Assembly (NCBI GenBank): GCA_023251835.1
Contig: JAHEXZ010000016.1
Coordinates: 25,071-89,070 of the forward strand
Length of the DNA: 64,000 bases
Reading direction: 5' to 3'
From: Bacteroidota bacterium
Lineage (GTDB): Bacteria > Bacteroidota > Bacteroidia > 2-12-FULL-35-15
A program made the position numbers and the translations under genes. This document shows, in pieces, positions 1-9,500 of the stretch. Every line of letters starts with the position of its first letter. Position 1 is the first letter of the stretch. Below the pieces are notes generated by a model. That model saw only the letters and a program-made list of their open reading frames with translations, was not told the DNA's origin and made no database searches.

Positions 1-436
1 CCAATTTTACATACCCCATATTCAGATGTGCCATAAAACGCCCCGGAGTTGCAATGATTACGTTCGCCCCTTCTATCAAGGCACGTTTTTCACGTTCAAA
101 GGCTGTACCATCGCTACCACCATAAATAGCAAGAGAGCTTACAGAAGTAAAATAAGAAAATCCCTGTAAAGCCTGATCAATTTGCAAAGCCAGTTCCCTC
201 GTGGGAACGATAATAAGTGTATTCGTAGTTTCTGTGGGCTGTAAAGCCAACTTGTTAAGAATAGGAAGCAAAAAAGCTGCTGTTTTTCCAGTTCCGGTTT
301 GTGCGCAGCCTATAAGGTCTTTATTGTTTAGTATAATGGGTATCGCCTGTTCCTGTATGGGAGTGGGTGTTTCAAATCCCATAGTATCAAGTCCCTCCTG
401 GAGGTTGCTTTCAAAGTTAAAATCGCTGAATTTCAA
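1..436 (-). CDS. DEAD-box RNA helicase, N-terminal part (gene continues past the window edge)
   Basis: Reading the minus strand from a TTG start at 436 gives about 145 residues of the first RecA-like domain of a DEAD-box ATP-dependent RNA helicase. Visible motifs in order are the Q motif region (GFETPTPIQEQAIP), motif I AQTGTGKT for ATP binding, motif Ia PTRELALQ, the GG motif and motif Ib TPGR. The DEAD box itself lies beyond position 1. These enzymes unwind short RNA duplexes in ribosome assembly and mRNA turnover. The TTG start is chosen because an in-frame stop lies four codons upstream and MKFSDFNF is a usual beginning for this family in Bacteroidota. A -7 element on the minus strand lies about 20 bases upstream. 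The gene diverges from dxs. Which paralogue it is cannot be decided. Confidence 0.9.
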   Translation of the reverse strand, partial: MKFSDFNFESNLQEGLDTMGFETPTPIQEQAIPIILNNKDLIGCAQTGTGKTAAFLLPILNKLALQPTETTNTLIIVPTRELALQIDQALQGFSYFTSVSSLAIYGGSDGTAFEREKRALIEGANVIIATPGRFMAHLNMGYVKL

Positions 437-458
437 AATCTGTCTTTTTTATCTAAAC

Positions 459-466
459 CAAAGGTA
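459..466 (-). promoter_or_regulatory. -7 promoter element of the helicase gene
   Basis: The minus strand reads TACCTTTG, a perfect match to the Bacteroidota -7 consensus TAnnTTTG, 22 bases upstream of the TTG start at 436. No clear TTTG -33 box sits at the ideal 20-base spacing, so this rests on the -7 element and its position. Confidence 0.5.
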
Positions 467-492
467 AGCTATTTTCTTGTTTAATAATTTTT

Positions 493-500
493 TATCTTTG
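493..500 (+). promoter_or_regulatory. -7 promoter element of dxs
   Basis: TATCTTTG matches TAnnTTTG and lies 27 bases before the dxs ATG at 528. A TTG at 477-479 could serve as -33 box, though the 13-base gap is short. If this is the promoter, transcription starts near 507, which rules out the longer reading frame that opens at 477. Confidence 0.5.
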
Positions 501-527
501 CCTCGTATTTATTCCCACACAAGATTA

Positions 528-2459
528 ATGGAATTTAAAGCCGGTAAACTGCTCGATAAAATTGAATACCCTGCTGACCTGAGAAAACTTAACATAGAAG
601 AACTGCCGCAGGTAAGTGATGAACTTCGCCAGTTTATTATTGATGTTGTTTCCAAAAAGGGCGGCCACTTTGGTGCCAGCCTTGGTGTTGTTGAACTCAC
701 TGTAGCTTTACATTATGTGTTTAACACTCCTTACGATCAGCTCATTTGGGATGTAGGCCATCAGGCATATGGTCATAAAATATTAACAGGACGAAGAAAA
801 ATTTTCCATACCAATCGTATTTATAAAGGTATCAGCGGTTTTCCTAAACGCTCTGAAAGCAATTATGATACTTTTGGCGTAGGCCATTCGTCAACTTCTA
901 TTAGTGCTGCCTTGGGAATGGCCGTTGCATCAGCATACAAAGGAGAAAAAGAACGTCAACACATTGCAGTTATTGGTGATGGAGCAATGACTGCAGGAAT
1001 GGCCTTTGAAGCTCTTAATCATGCTGGTATTACCAACTCTAATTTACTGGTTGTGCTTAATGATAATTGCATGAGTATCGACCCCAATGTTGGTGCTTTA
1101 AAAGAATATCTTACAGATATTACTACTTCTCATACCTACAATAAATTTAAAGATGAAGTTTGGAACCTGCTTGGTAAAATAAGCAAATTCGGACCCAATG
1201 CCCAGGATATTGTATCAAAAATTGAGAATGGTATAAAAACGGCATTGCTCAAACAAAGTAACCTGTTTGAGTCATTAAAATTTCGCTACTTCGGCCCTGT
1301 TGACGGGCACGATGTGGAGCGCTTAACAAGGGTATTGCAGGATTTAAAAAGTATTCCAGGCCCTAAAATACTGCATTGTTTAACACAAAAAGGCAAAGGA
1401 TATAAATTCTCCGAAGAAGGGAATCAAACAATATGGCACGCTCCGGGTTTATTCAATAAAGATACCGGAGAAATAATTAAAATAGTTCCCAAAGAGCCCC
1501 AACCACCCAAATATCAGGACGTTTTTGGCTATACAATAGTTGAGTTGGCTGAAAAAAATCCTAAAATAATGGGTATAACACCTGCTATGCCAAGCGGATG
1601 TTCATTAAATATAATGATGGAAGCAATGCCCGATAGAGCATTTGATGTGGGTATTGCTGAACAGCATGCCGTTACTTTTTCTGCTGGCTTGGCAACACAG
1701 GGCTTGATTCCTTTTTGCAATATTTATTCTTCTTTTATGCAGCGTGCCTATGACCAGGTAATACATGATGTTGCACTTCAAAATCTCCATGTAGTATTTT
1801 GTTTAGACAGAGGTGGACTCGCTGGAGCCGATGGCCCTACACACCACGGGGCATACGACTTGGCCTACTTCCGCTGTATTCCTAATATGATTGTTTCTGC
1901 ACCAATGAATGAAGAGGAACTACGCAACCTGATGTATACTGCCCAATTACCTGAAACCAACGCTCCCTTTTCAATACGCTACCCTCGCGGTAATGGGGTT
2001 ATGACAGATTGGAAAAAATCATTTCAAAAAATATCTGTCGGAAAAGGTCGCAGGATACAAAACGGGGATGATATTGCCATTCTGACTGTAGGGCATATTG
2101 GAAACTATGCTGTTGAAGCATGTAAAAAATTAGAAGAAAAAAATATTAGTGTTGCCCATTATGATATGCGCTTTGTGAAACCTATTGATGAAGAAATGCT
2201 GCACGAAGTATTTAAAAAACATACTAAAATTATTACTGTTGAGGATGGGTGTATTATGGGTGGAATGGGAAGTGCTGTTCTCGAATTTATGTCGGATAAT
2301 AACTATAACGCACAGGTAAAACGCTTAGGTATTCCCGACAGATATATTGAACATGGTGAACAGCCGGAACTTTATACCGAATGTGGGTTCGATATAAAAA
2401 GCATTATTAAAACGGCTACTGAAATGACAGGAATGAAAAAAAATACCATGGCAGGATAA
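528..2459 (+). CDS. dxs: 1-deoxy-D-xylulose-5-phosphate synthase
   Basis: Thiamin-diphosphate enzyme that condenses pyruvate and glyceraldehyde 3-phosphate into DXP, the first step of the MEP isoprenoid pathway, and also feeds thiamin and pyridoxal synthesis in many bacteria. The 643-residue product is of normal family length. It shows the N-terminal GGHFGASLG histidine segment, the WDVGHQAYGHKILTGR region, the cofactor motif GDGAMTAG ending at the NDN metal ligand, and the central Glu region VGIAEQHAVTFSAG of the transketolase pyrimidine-binding domain, followed by a transketolase C-terminal domain. The frame is open from a TTG at 477, but that codon overlaps the promoter, and MEFKAGKLLDKIEYP at 528 is the usual family N-terminus. 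The gene appears monocistronic and is followed by a separate promoter. Confidence 0.97.
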   Translation: MEFKAGKLLDKIEYPADLRKLNIEELPQVSDELRQFIIDVVSKKGGHFGASLGVVELTVALHYVFNTPYDQLIWDVGHQAYGHKILTGRRKIFHTNRIYKGISGFPKRSESNYDTFGVGHSSTSISAALGMAVASAYKGEKERQHIAVIGDGAMTAGMAFEALNHAGITNSNLLVVLNDNCMSIDPNVGALKEYLTDITTSHTYNKFKDEVWNLLGKISKFGPNAQDIVSKIENGIKTALLKQSNLFESLKFRYFGPVDGHDVERLTRVLQDLKSIPGPKILHCLTQKGKGYKFSEEGNQTIWHAPGLFNKDTGEIIKIVPKEPQPPKYQDVFGYTIVELAEKNPKIMGITPAMPSGCSLNIMMEAMPDRAFDVGIAEQHAVTFSAGLATQGLIPFCNIYSSFMQRAYDQVIHDVALQNLHVVFCLDRGGLAGADGPTHHGAYDLAYFRCIPNMIVSAPMNEEELRNLMYTAQLPETNAPFSIRYPRGNGVMTDWKKSFQKISVGKGRRIQNGDDIAILTVGHIGNYAVEACKKLEEKNISVAHYDMRFVKPIDEEMLHEVFKKHTKIITVEDGCIMGGMGSAVLEFMSDNNYNAQVKRLGIPDRYIEHGEQPELYTECGFDIKSIIKTATEMTGMKKNTMAG

Positions 2460-2486
2460 AATTATAGGATTTTAATTTTTTTGCCA

Positions 2487-2517
2487 TTGTTTTTAAATGC
2501 TTTATATAGTATATTTG
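2487..2517 (+). promoter_or_regulatory. Promoter of the lipoprotein gene at 2541
   Basis: TTG at 2487-2489 and TATATTTG at 2510-2517 are separated by exactly 20 bases, the ideal geometry for the Bacteroidota housekeeping sigma factor. The expected start site is about 15 bases before the ATG. Confidence 0.65.
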
Positions 2518-2540
2518 AGCGCTATTTAATAAAATAAAAT

Positions 2541-3365
2541 ATGAATTTCAGAACACTTTACAGTTTCTCCATTTATTTTGTAATCACAGTGCTGTTGTTT
2601 GCATGCGGCACACCAGCCAACGAAGATGATTTACTTTCTACAGAAGATTCTGTCACAGTTATCCAATATAAAAAGAACACTCAAATACAAAAAATATTTT
2701 CATCAATACCATCTCAGAGCGAAACAACAGAAATGTTAGAAAATGCCGGAGCCAAATACAATTCAAAAATTTTAAATCCCATTGAGAACCTTTCAAAATA
2801 TTCCTCAGTTAAGTCAAAAGCATTAAATCTTGGTGTTTATGGGATTGATTTGGGCGTAACAAATATTTTTGACCAAACACAAGAATCGGTACTATATCTG
2901 AAATGCACAAATAAAATGGCCTCCAACTTAGGAATTAGTGGGGCGTTTGACGAAAACATGAGCTCACGTATTGATGCCAATTCTGACAACAAAGACTCTC
3001 TGCTTACCATTATTACCGATTCCTATCGTAAAGCAGATTCTTATCTCCAGGAAAACGGGCAACCTGGTGTTTCCAGCCTCATGGTTGCCGGTGCATGGAT
3101 TGAAGGTTTGTATATTGCATCACAAATTGCTGCTTCTACAAATAATGAAACCATCATTAACCGTATCGGTAAAGAAAAAACGACTTTGTCAGACATTCTC
3201 TCTCTTTTAGAAAGTTATAAAACAGAAAATGAAGGAACCGAGGATATATTGGCCAGCCTGAAAGAGTTAAAACAAATTTATGATGGCATTTCAGATAAAC
3301 CAACTTCCGAACAGTTCAAACAAATTGCAGAAAAAATAACAGCAATACGCACTGCAATTATTTAA
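2541..3365 (+). CDS. Predicted lipoprotein of unknown function
   Basis: The product is 274 residues. It opens with a type II signal peptide: a hydrophobic stretch at residues 6-20, then a lipobox-like LLFAC with the lipidated cysteine around residue 22. The following residues are Gly-Thr-Pro-Ala-Asn-Glu-Asp-Asp, so it is likely exported and anchored in a membrane, possibly at the surface. The rest is mostly charged and helical in character, with a glutamine- and serine-rich segment early on and no motif recognised. It has its own well-formed promoter and is followed by an intergenic palindromic element. No function is assigned. Confidence 0.8.
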   Translation: MNFRTLYSFSIYFVITVLLFACGTPANEDDLLSTEDSVTVIQYKKNTQIQKIFSSIPSQSETTEMLENAGAKYNSKILNPIENLSKYSSVKSKALNLGVYGIDLGVTNIFDQTQESVLYLKCTNKMASNLGISGAFDENMSSRIDANSDNKDSLLTIITDSYRKADSYLQENGQPGVSSLMVAGAWIEGLYIASQIAASTNNETIINRIGKEKTTLSDILSLLESYKTENEGTEDILASLKELKQIYDGISDKPTSEQFKQIAEKITAIRTAII

Positions 3366-3385
3366 TACTTTTTTTGTAAACGTTT

Positions 3386-3480
3386 ATACCGAGCAAATTA
3401 GTTTGCAAAACTTACAACCTCATTTGCTCGGTATCACTGAATTTAATCGCCTTTGCTATCGCAAATTCAGTAGGGTTAAG
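3386..3480 (+). repeat. Intergenic double-hairpin element, copy A
   Basis: Two consecutive inverted repeats. The first pairs 3386-3398 with 3422-3434 (13 perfect base pairs). The second pairs 3436-3444 with 3463-3471 (9 perfect base pairs). The same two-hairpin unit recurs at 24280-24377 (same strand), 55573-55671 (opposite strand) and, first half only, at 62864-62914. A -7 promoter element follows about 30 bases downstream, as it also does in copy B. Confidence 0.8.
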
Positions 3481-3501
3481 TATGTCTTGCAACCGTTTTT
3501 T

Positions 3502-3509
3502 TATTTTTG
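3502..3509 (+). promoter_or_regulatory. -7 promoter element of the 6.6-kb cargo gene
   Basis: TATTTTTG followed by AC, 60 bases before the chosen ATG at 3569. The same TATTTTTGAC follows repeat copy B before coaX. Its position excludes translation from the upstream ATG at 3482. Confidence 0.45.
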
Positions 3510-3568
3510 ACATCCTTTTGTTACTTCTCACAAGTCCCTCTTCAGCATTCGTGAATAAAAGTAGGAGC

Positions 3569-6500
3569 ATGAGAAAATTTATACTTTTTACACTTCTTTG
3601 TATCAATTATCCATGCTTGGGGCAAGGTAATTTAATCTCTATCAGCAGCACTGTTCCTGTTCAAATTACTGTTTGCGGAACACCTAAGGTTTTCACAATT
3701 AGTATATACAACCCCTCCCCTTTTACTGTTACCAATGACACCTTAAAACTTACATTGCCCACAGGTATAATATACCAAACCGGGTCTGTCACAGGAGCAG
3801 GAGTAAGCGAGTTTAATATAACTGTCCCTAACAAACCCGTTTTTTTATTACCACCCATTCCTTCTTTAGCTCCATCTCTAACCATCACTTTTACCGCTGC
3901 AGCCAACTGCGATCTTATTGCCTTTATTGCCGGAGGGGGAACTGTGGAGAATACAACTCAAGTCAATTACACAGCCAATAACATCGCAAATTACGATACG
4001 CATACTTCATTAACGTATGTTGTAAAACAACCTGCGCTAAATATAACCAATGTTACTAACCAGACATATAGCGGTAGTGTTGGTAACACATATACCCGAT
4101 GTATAACCATTACGAACAGTGGCCTCGGTGAATTAAGCCAGTTTATCTTTACGGATGATCACGGAAACGGAATAACGGTTAGTAATATAAATGGGGGAAA
4201 CTGGGCAAATTCAGGGATTACAGAAACCGTAACTTTTAGTTCTTCACATTTTAATACCATTGGCAATAACAATGGTTTGTTTGAGCAAGGGGAATCAATT
4301 ACGTTTTGCGAAACCATTCAAATAATAAGCTGTGTAGGGGTTGCATCAAATTTTACGGCTTACTGGGGTTGCAACAACCAAGTATGTCAATCGACCACAC
4401 TTGGCGCTAACGTTATATTCCCAAACTTGATACCCGATATTGAAATAATTCCAATAAATCCTCCCATGAACCCCTGCCTCGGACCAGGGAATGCCAGTAT
4501 TCAAAAGTTAATGGTAATTAATACGGGCTTAGGTCAGGCAACTAATATTCATCTTGATATTTTTCAAACAAACAATGGACTGGGATATAATAATAATGTC
4601 GCATCTTATATTGATGAATCCAGCTTTACCATACAAACAAATTCATCAATACCCGTTACAATTGTGCCCGACAGCACAAAAACCACAAGTCAGTTAGGTT
4701 GTATGCCGGTTAATGCTATAGGTAGGGTATTTTTAACTATAACGTCTTTAATTGCGGGAGATACCATGTATTTAACATGGAACACATATAGCTGTTGCTA
4801 CAATGCCTGTACATCTGTTGGCCAGAGCTATTTTAATGGCTGGGCTTACCAAGGCAGCTATAAAAATGTATGCCAAAATGATTACCTTATAAACACTGCA
4901 TGGGGAAGAGTTCACTCTCAACTCTACGCAAGTTTAATCAATAATGCTTCACCTTCCGTATTAGATTCTGGCGAAGCAGGAACTTTTAATTTTAAATTTA
5001 GCAGCTATGGTTTTCAGCAGCCTTATCCCGGTGATTCTACCGGATATTGGAAATTTATTTTCACACTGCCTGCCTGCCTTGATAGTTCCGGAAATCCTTC
5101 TATTATGAGTTCTAACGGTATAGACACATGGAACCCACAATCCGTTACAATGTCAGGCAACACATTAACCGCCATATTTAGCGGAACAACACCCCCTTTT
5201 GATCTTAACCTGGCCCAGGTAAAACTAAACCTTGCTGTTGATTGTAATGGTTGCTCCGGAGGTTTTGGCACTGTAGATATAAAAGCTATTTATGTACCTT
5301 CTGTTTCCTGTAGTTGTCAGGTTACCGTTTCGTGCACAAATGCACCCATAACTATTCTTTGTTCAACCCCTGTAATAACCACTCCTGAACCAGCCATATC
5401 AACGTGCCCGGAAGGAATGATGTTTCGTTACTATTCTTTTAAGCGCGCTAGCTATGGCCTGCCTGATAATGAAGCGGGAGGAGGAAACGGACTACCTGAC
5501 AATACTGGTATATTAGATTTTTCAAAAATAAAAACTAACAGAGCTATGTTCGGAGATACTATAACGAGTGCGTTTCATGGAAAAGTACGAACAAGTATGG
5601 CTTATCCATCCTGGCAATACTGTTATGCATCCGCTTCCATTACAAATGGTAATTTATTCGGTTTTTTGAGTGCCCAGGCACTTATATACAGGAATGGAAT
5701 CCTAATTGCCACATGCAACAGTTTAGTACCAGTAGTAACAAATACAGGTACAACACGGAAATTCAGCTATGATCTAAGTACACCAGGTCTAATTTCTTCC
5801 GGCTGTTTACCAGTCGGATTCACCTATTTAAACAATGATTCTGTTGTTCTTTTTCATTCATACAAAATTATCGTTAATACAACAGGCCCTATTCAAACAT
5901 GTGAATCTACAAATGAGTTTTATGTAAGCAATATTATGAACCCTTCCTCGCCATCTGATAAGCACTTTTGTGATGGTTTCTATGGAATTTGTTTTGTAAT
6001 GGGCTACCGCTTTGAAATGCATGATGACACTTACTATACCATACAATCATGTCAAAATGCTGTTATCACACAAGATTATTTTCTAAGCATTGGCCCCTGT
6101 TGCAGTAATTATGAAGGCGGAAATTTATTCCCTTACGAATACAGAAACTGGGCACACATAAATACACTAACAGCAACCATTCCGTCTGGTTATAAATTTA
6201 TTTCTGCACAGTTTATAGAACGCAGAACCACTGGATCCGGGGCTTCAAATACAAGTCTGCCAATACCTTTAATACCTGTTAATCCAGACTCTTCGACTCT
6301 TGTTTTTTCTGTAGAACACTATTTTCAAAGCTATGGAGGAACACTTCCGCTGAGTGATGATGGTTTTTCGGGAACACTTGAGGTTACAATTGCCCCCTCT
6401 TGTGAGGTAACGCCCGTTATATCCCAGGGAATAAAATATGATTGGACCTTCACACCTACCAACTATTTAACAGGTGCTGGCAGCTACCCTACTCTTTTAA

Positions 6501-9500
6501 CTGCAACTCCGGATTATATTATCTATAATGCGCCATCTGTTTTTCTGCAATGTGTATTGCCTTCTATTAATGTGCCAGACAGTATTGCTGTATGGGATAT
6601 AACCTTATCTAACCCTTCTAATGCTTCAAACGCAGAAAACATCTGGTTGAGCAGTCCTCAGATTTCAGGAATAGCCGTTGTAGAATTGATGGATGTAGAT
6701 AATAACATCATTATTCCTGTAGCGGGCTCCATTTATCAGCTTGGGCTTGTATTTGCTGCAACAGAACGGCATTTTAAAATCAAAGCTCTTTTTACTTCCT
6801 GCGCTCAGGATAGTATTATTTTATATTCCGGCTGGAATTGTACCGATGGATATCCTACGGATGTGAGCTCATATCCATGTATACCGGAAAAAGTTGTATT
6901 GATGGAAACGCCTTTGATTCCAGCCATAGATATGCTTATGACAGTCCCCGCTAATAGTGTTCAGCTATGCGACACCAACACGTATGTTATAGAGGGTTTT
7001 AACTTTCAGGCCGGAACACTATACAATGTGGTTTTTACAACTATTTTACCCCTTGGGACATCTATTGTTCCCGGATCTTCGGAACTCCTTTATCCCAATG
7101 ATAGTATATATGCCTCCATTTCTGATCCGGTACTGGTTACCGGAACTACCTGGCAATGGAACCTTTCTGTGATTAACAGTTTCATCGGAAACAATGGATT
7201 AAAGGGGTTTGCTGATTCTACATTAAACTCATTTAAAATAAAATTTAAACTGGTTACAGATTGTAATTATACCTCCGGAAGCAGAATTCGTTTTAACCTA
7301 ATTGGTAATGCTTCCTGTGGGCTTACTGTTAATCAGGATGCGGTATCCGAACCTCTTCTTATCACCGGAGCTACCCCTGTTTATACAACAAATATATCCA
7401 TGTCAACCACTTACCTTTCTCCTTGTGCTGCCAACTCCACAATGCACATTACTGTTGTAAATACAGGCAATGTTGCTTTTGGAACTACTGATTCTGTAGC
7501 AATTATACTGCCTCCGGGAGTAAATTATGAAACAGGGTCTTTTACAGCCATTCACAACGCACCTCTAAACAACTCTCCTGCCCTATTTATAATAAACAAT
7601 CAGACTACGCTTAAATGGAATATGCCGGCAGGGGTGCAACCCGGAGACAGCGTGGTTTTTAATTTAAACTATGCCGGAACCCCGGCAGAACTGTCATGTG
7701 GCATTTCTTATTTCCTGGCCAATACACTTATTGTAGCTAATGTATTATGCACTTCGAGTAACAATTCCTGCAATATCCAGGTAATTACAGGATATGACAC
7801 ATTGCCTGTTTTTACCTACAAGGCCTATTTATCTTTAAGTAATGGTACAGGGTTATCGGTACCCAATCCGCCAGGTGGTGAAAACGCAACAATTAATTTC
7901 ACAATAAATAATACTGGTCAAGATGTTTTTGCCACACACAACACCATCATAAGTTACTACTATGATTCGAATGGAAATGAAAATCTTGACCTTAATGATG
8001 TATTTATTACATACGACACGCTGAATGCGCTTATTCCTGGAAACGGCAACTATTCTTACACATCAACAATTTTTTTACCTTCAGGAAACACATGCACTGT
8101 TATTGCAGTAATAGACACCTCTGTATATTATTGCTCGTGTGTATCCACTCAAATTGCCATTGATGTACCTCTGTATAATGCAAACTCCGATACGATTGTT
8201 TGTTCCAACCAGATAATTACATTGGGAGCCGCACCTGTTAATGGTTACACCTATAGCTGGTCTCCTTCAACAGGATTAAATAATGTCAACTCTTCATCAC
8301 CTGATTATACTGCTCCTTCTGTTTCCAACACCCCGGATACTGCTTATTTTGAAGTTACTACAGATAGAATAGGTTGTATATCAAAAGATACAATAACTGT
8401 TATTACCGTTCCAGATCCTACAATTTCAATTACCGGTACAGATACTATTTGTTTCGGTGAAAGCAGTGGAAGCCTTATAGCTTCAGTAAGTGGCAATGGA
8501 ACTCCACAGTATGACTATTTATGGAGTACAACACCAAGCCAACTGAACGACACGGCAACAGGGCTTACAGCAGGAACCTATTCTGTTACCGTTACAGATG
8601 CCAATGGCTGTATTGCGAACCAGTCATATACAATCAACCAGACTGCTACTGCCCTTACAGTCAGTATTACAAATCAAACAAATTTAATTTGTAACTCAAT
8701 ATGTGATGGTAGTGCAACGGCTATCGCTTCTGGAGGAGCATCAGGCTATACTTTTTTATGGAATACAACACCTATACAAACCAGCGCTACTGCAACAAAT
8801 CTTTGTGCAAACAGTTACTTTGTTGTAGTAACAGATGCCTATGGTTGCAGCGCAACTGACTCTTCTACCATTATTGAACCAACTCCAATAGTAACAACAA
8901 CCTCCATTGTAAATGGAAATTGCAACAACAATAACAACGCTATTGCAATAGTTGCCGTTAATGGTGGCACCGCAGGCTATTCTTTCTTGTGGAGCAACGG
9001 CCAAACAACTGATACAATTGTCAGCTTATCTTCGGGTATATATATCGTTACAATTACGGATGCGAATAATTGTACACAAACGGATAGCGCCATTATAACA
9101 CCAGCCCTGAATGTAAATGCTAATGCTGCCTCTACCAGTGTATGCGAAGGACAGAACACTACAATTGATGCGCTTATTTCAGGAGGTACACCCAACTATA
9201 TTTTTCTATGGAATAACGCCCAAACAACACAAAGCATCACAGTACAACCCGATAGTACAACCGCATATACGATTATAGTAACAGATATTAATGGATGCAT
9301 AGACTCCGCAACCGTTTCTATTACTGTTCGATCCAGCCCCATTGTTGATTTTCAGTCCGACAGTATAGGCTGTTCTCCCTTGTGCATCAACTTTCAAAAT
9401 TTATCTATCATTGCTATCGGAACAAATCAACAGTGGCTTTGGAACTTTGGTGACGGCAGTTCAAGTAATCTTGAAAACCCAACACATTGTTTTACTAATA

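Noticed and set aside
201..467. 88-codon plus-strand frame
   Set aside because: It lies antisense to clear DEAD-box helicase motifs.
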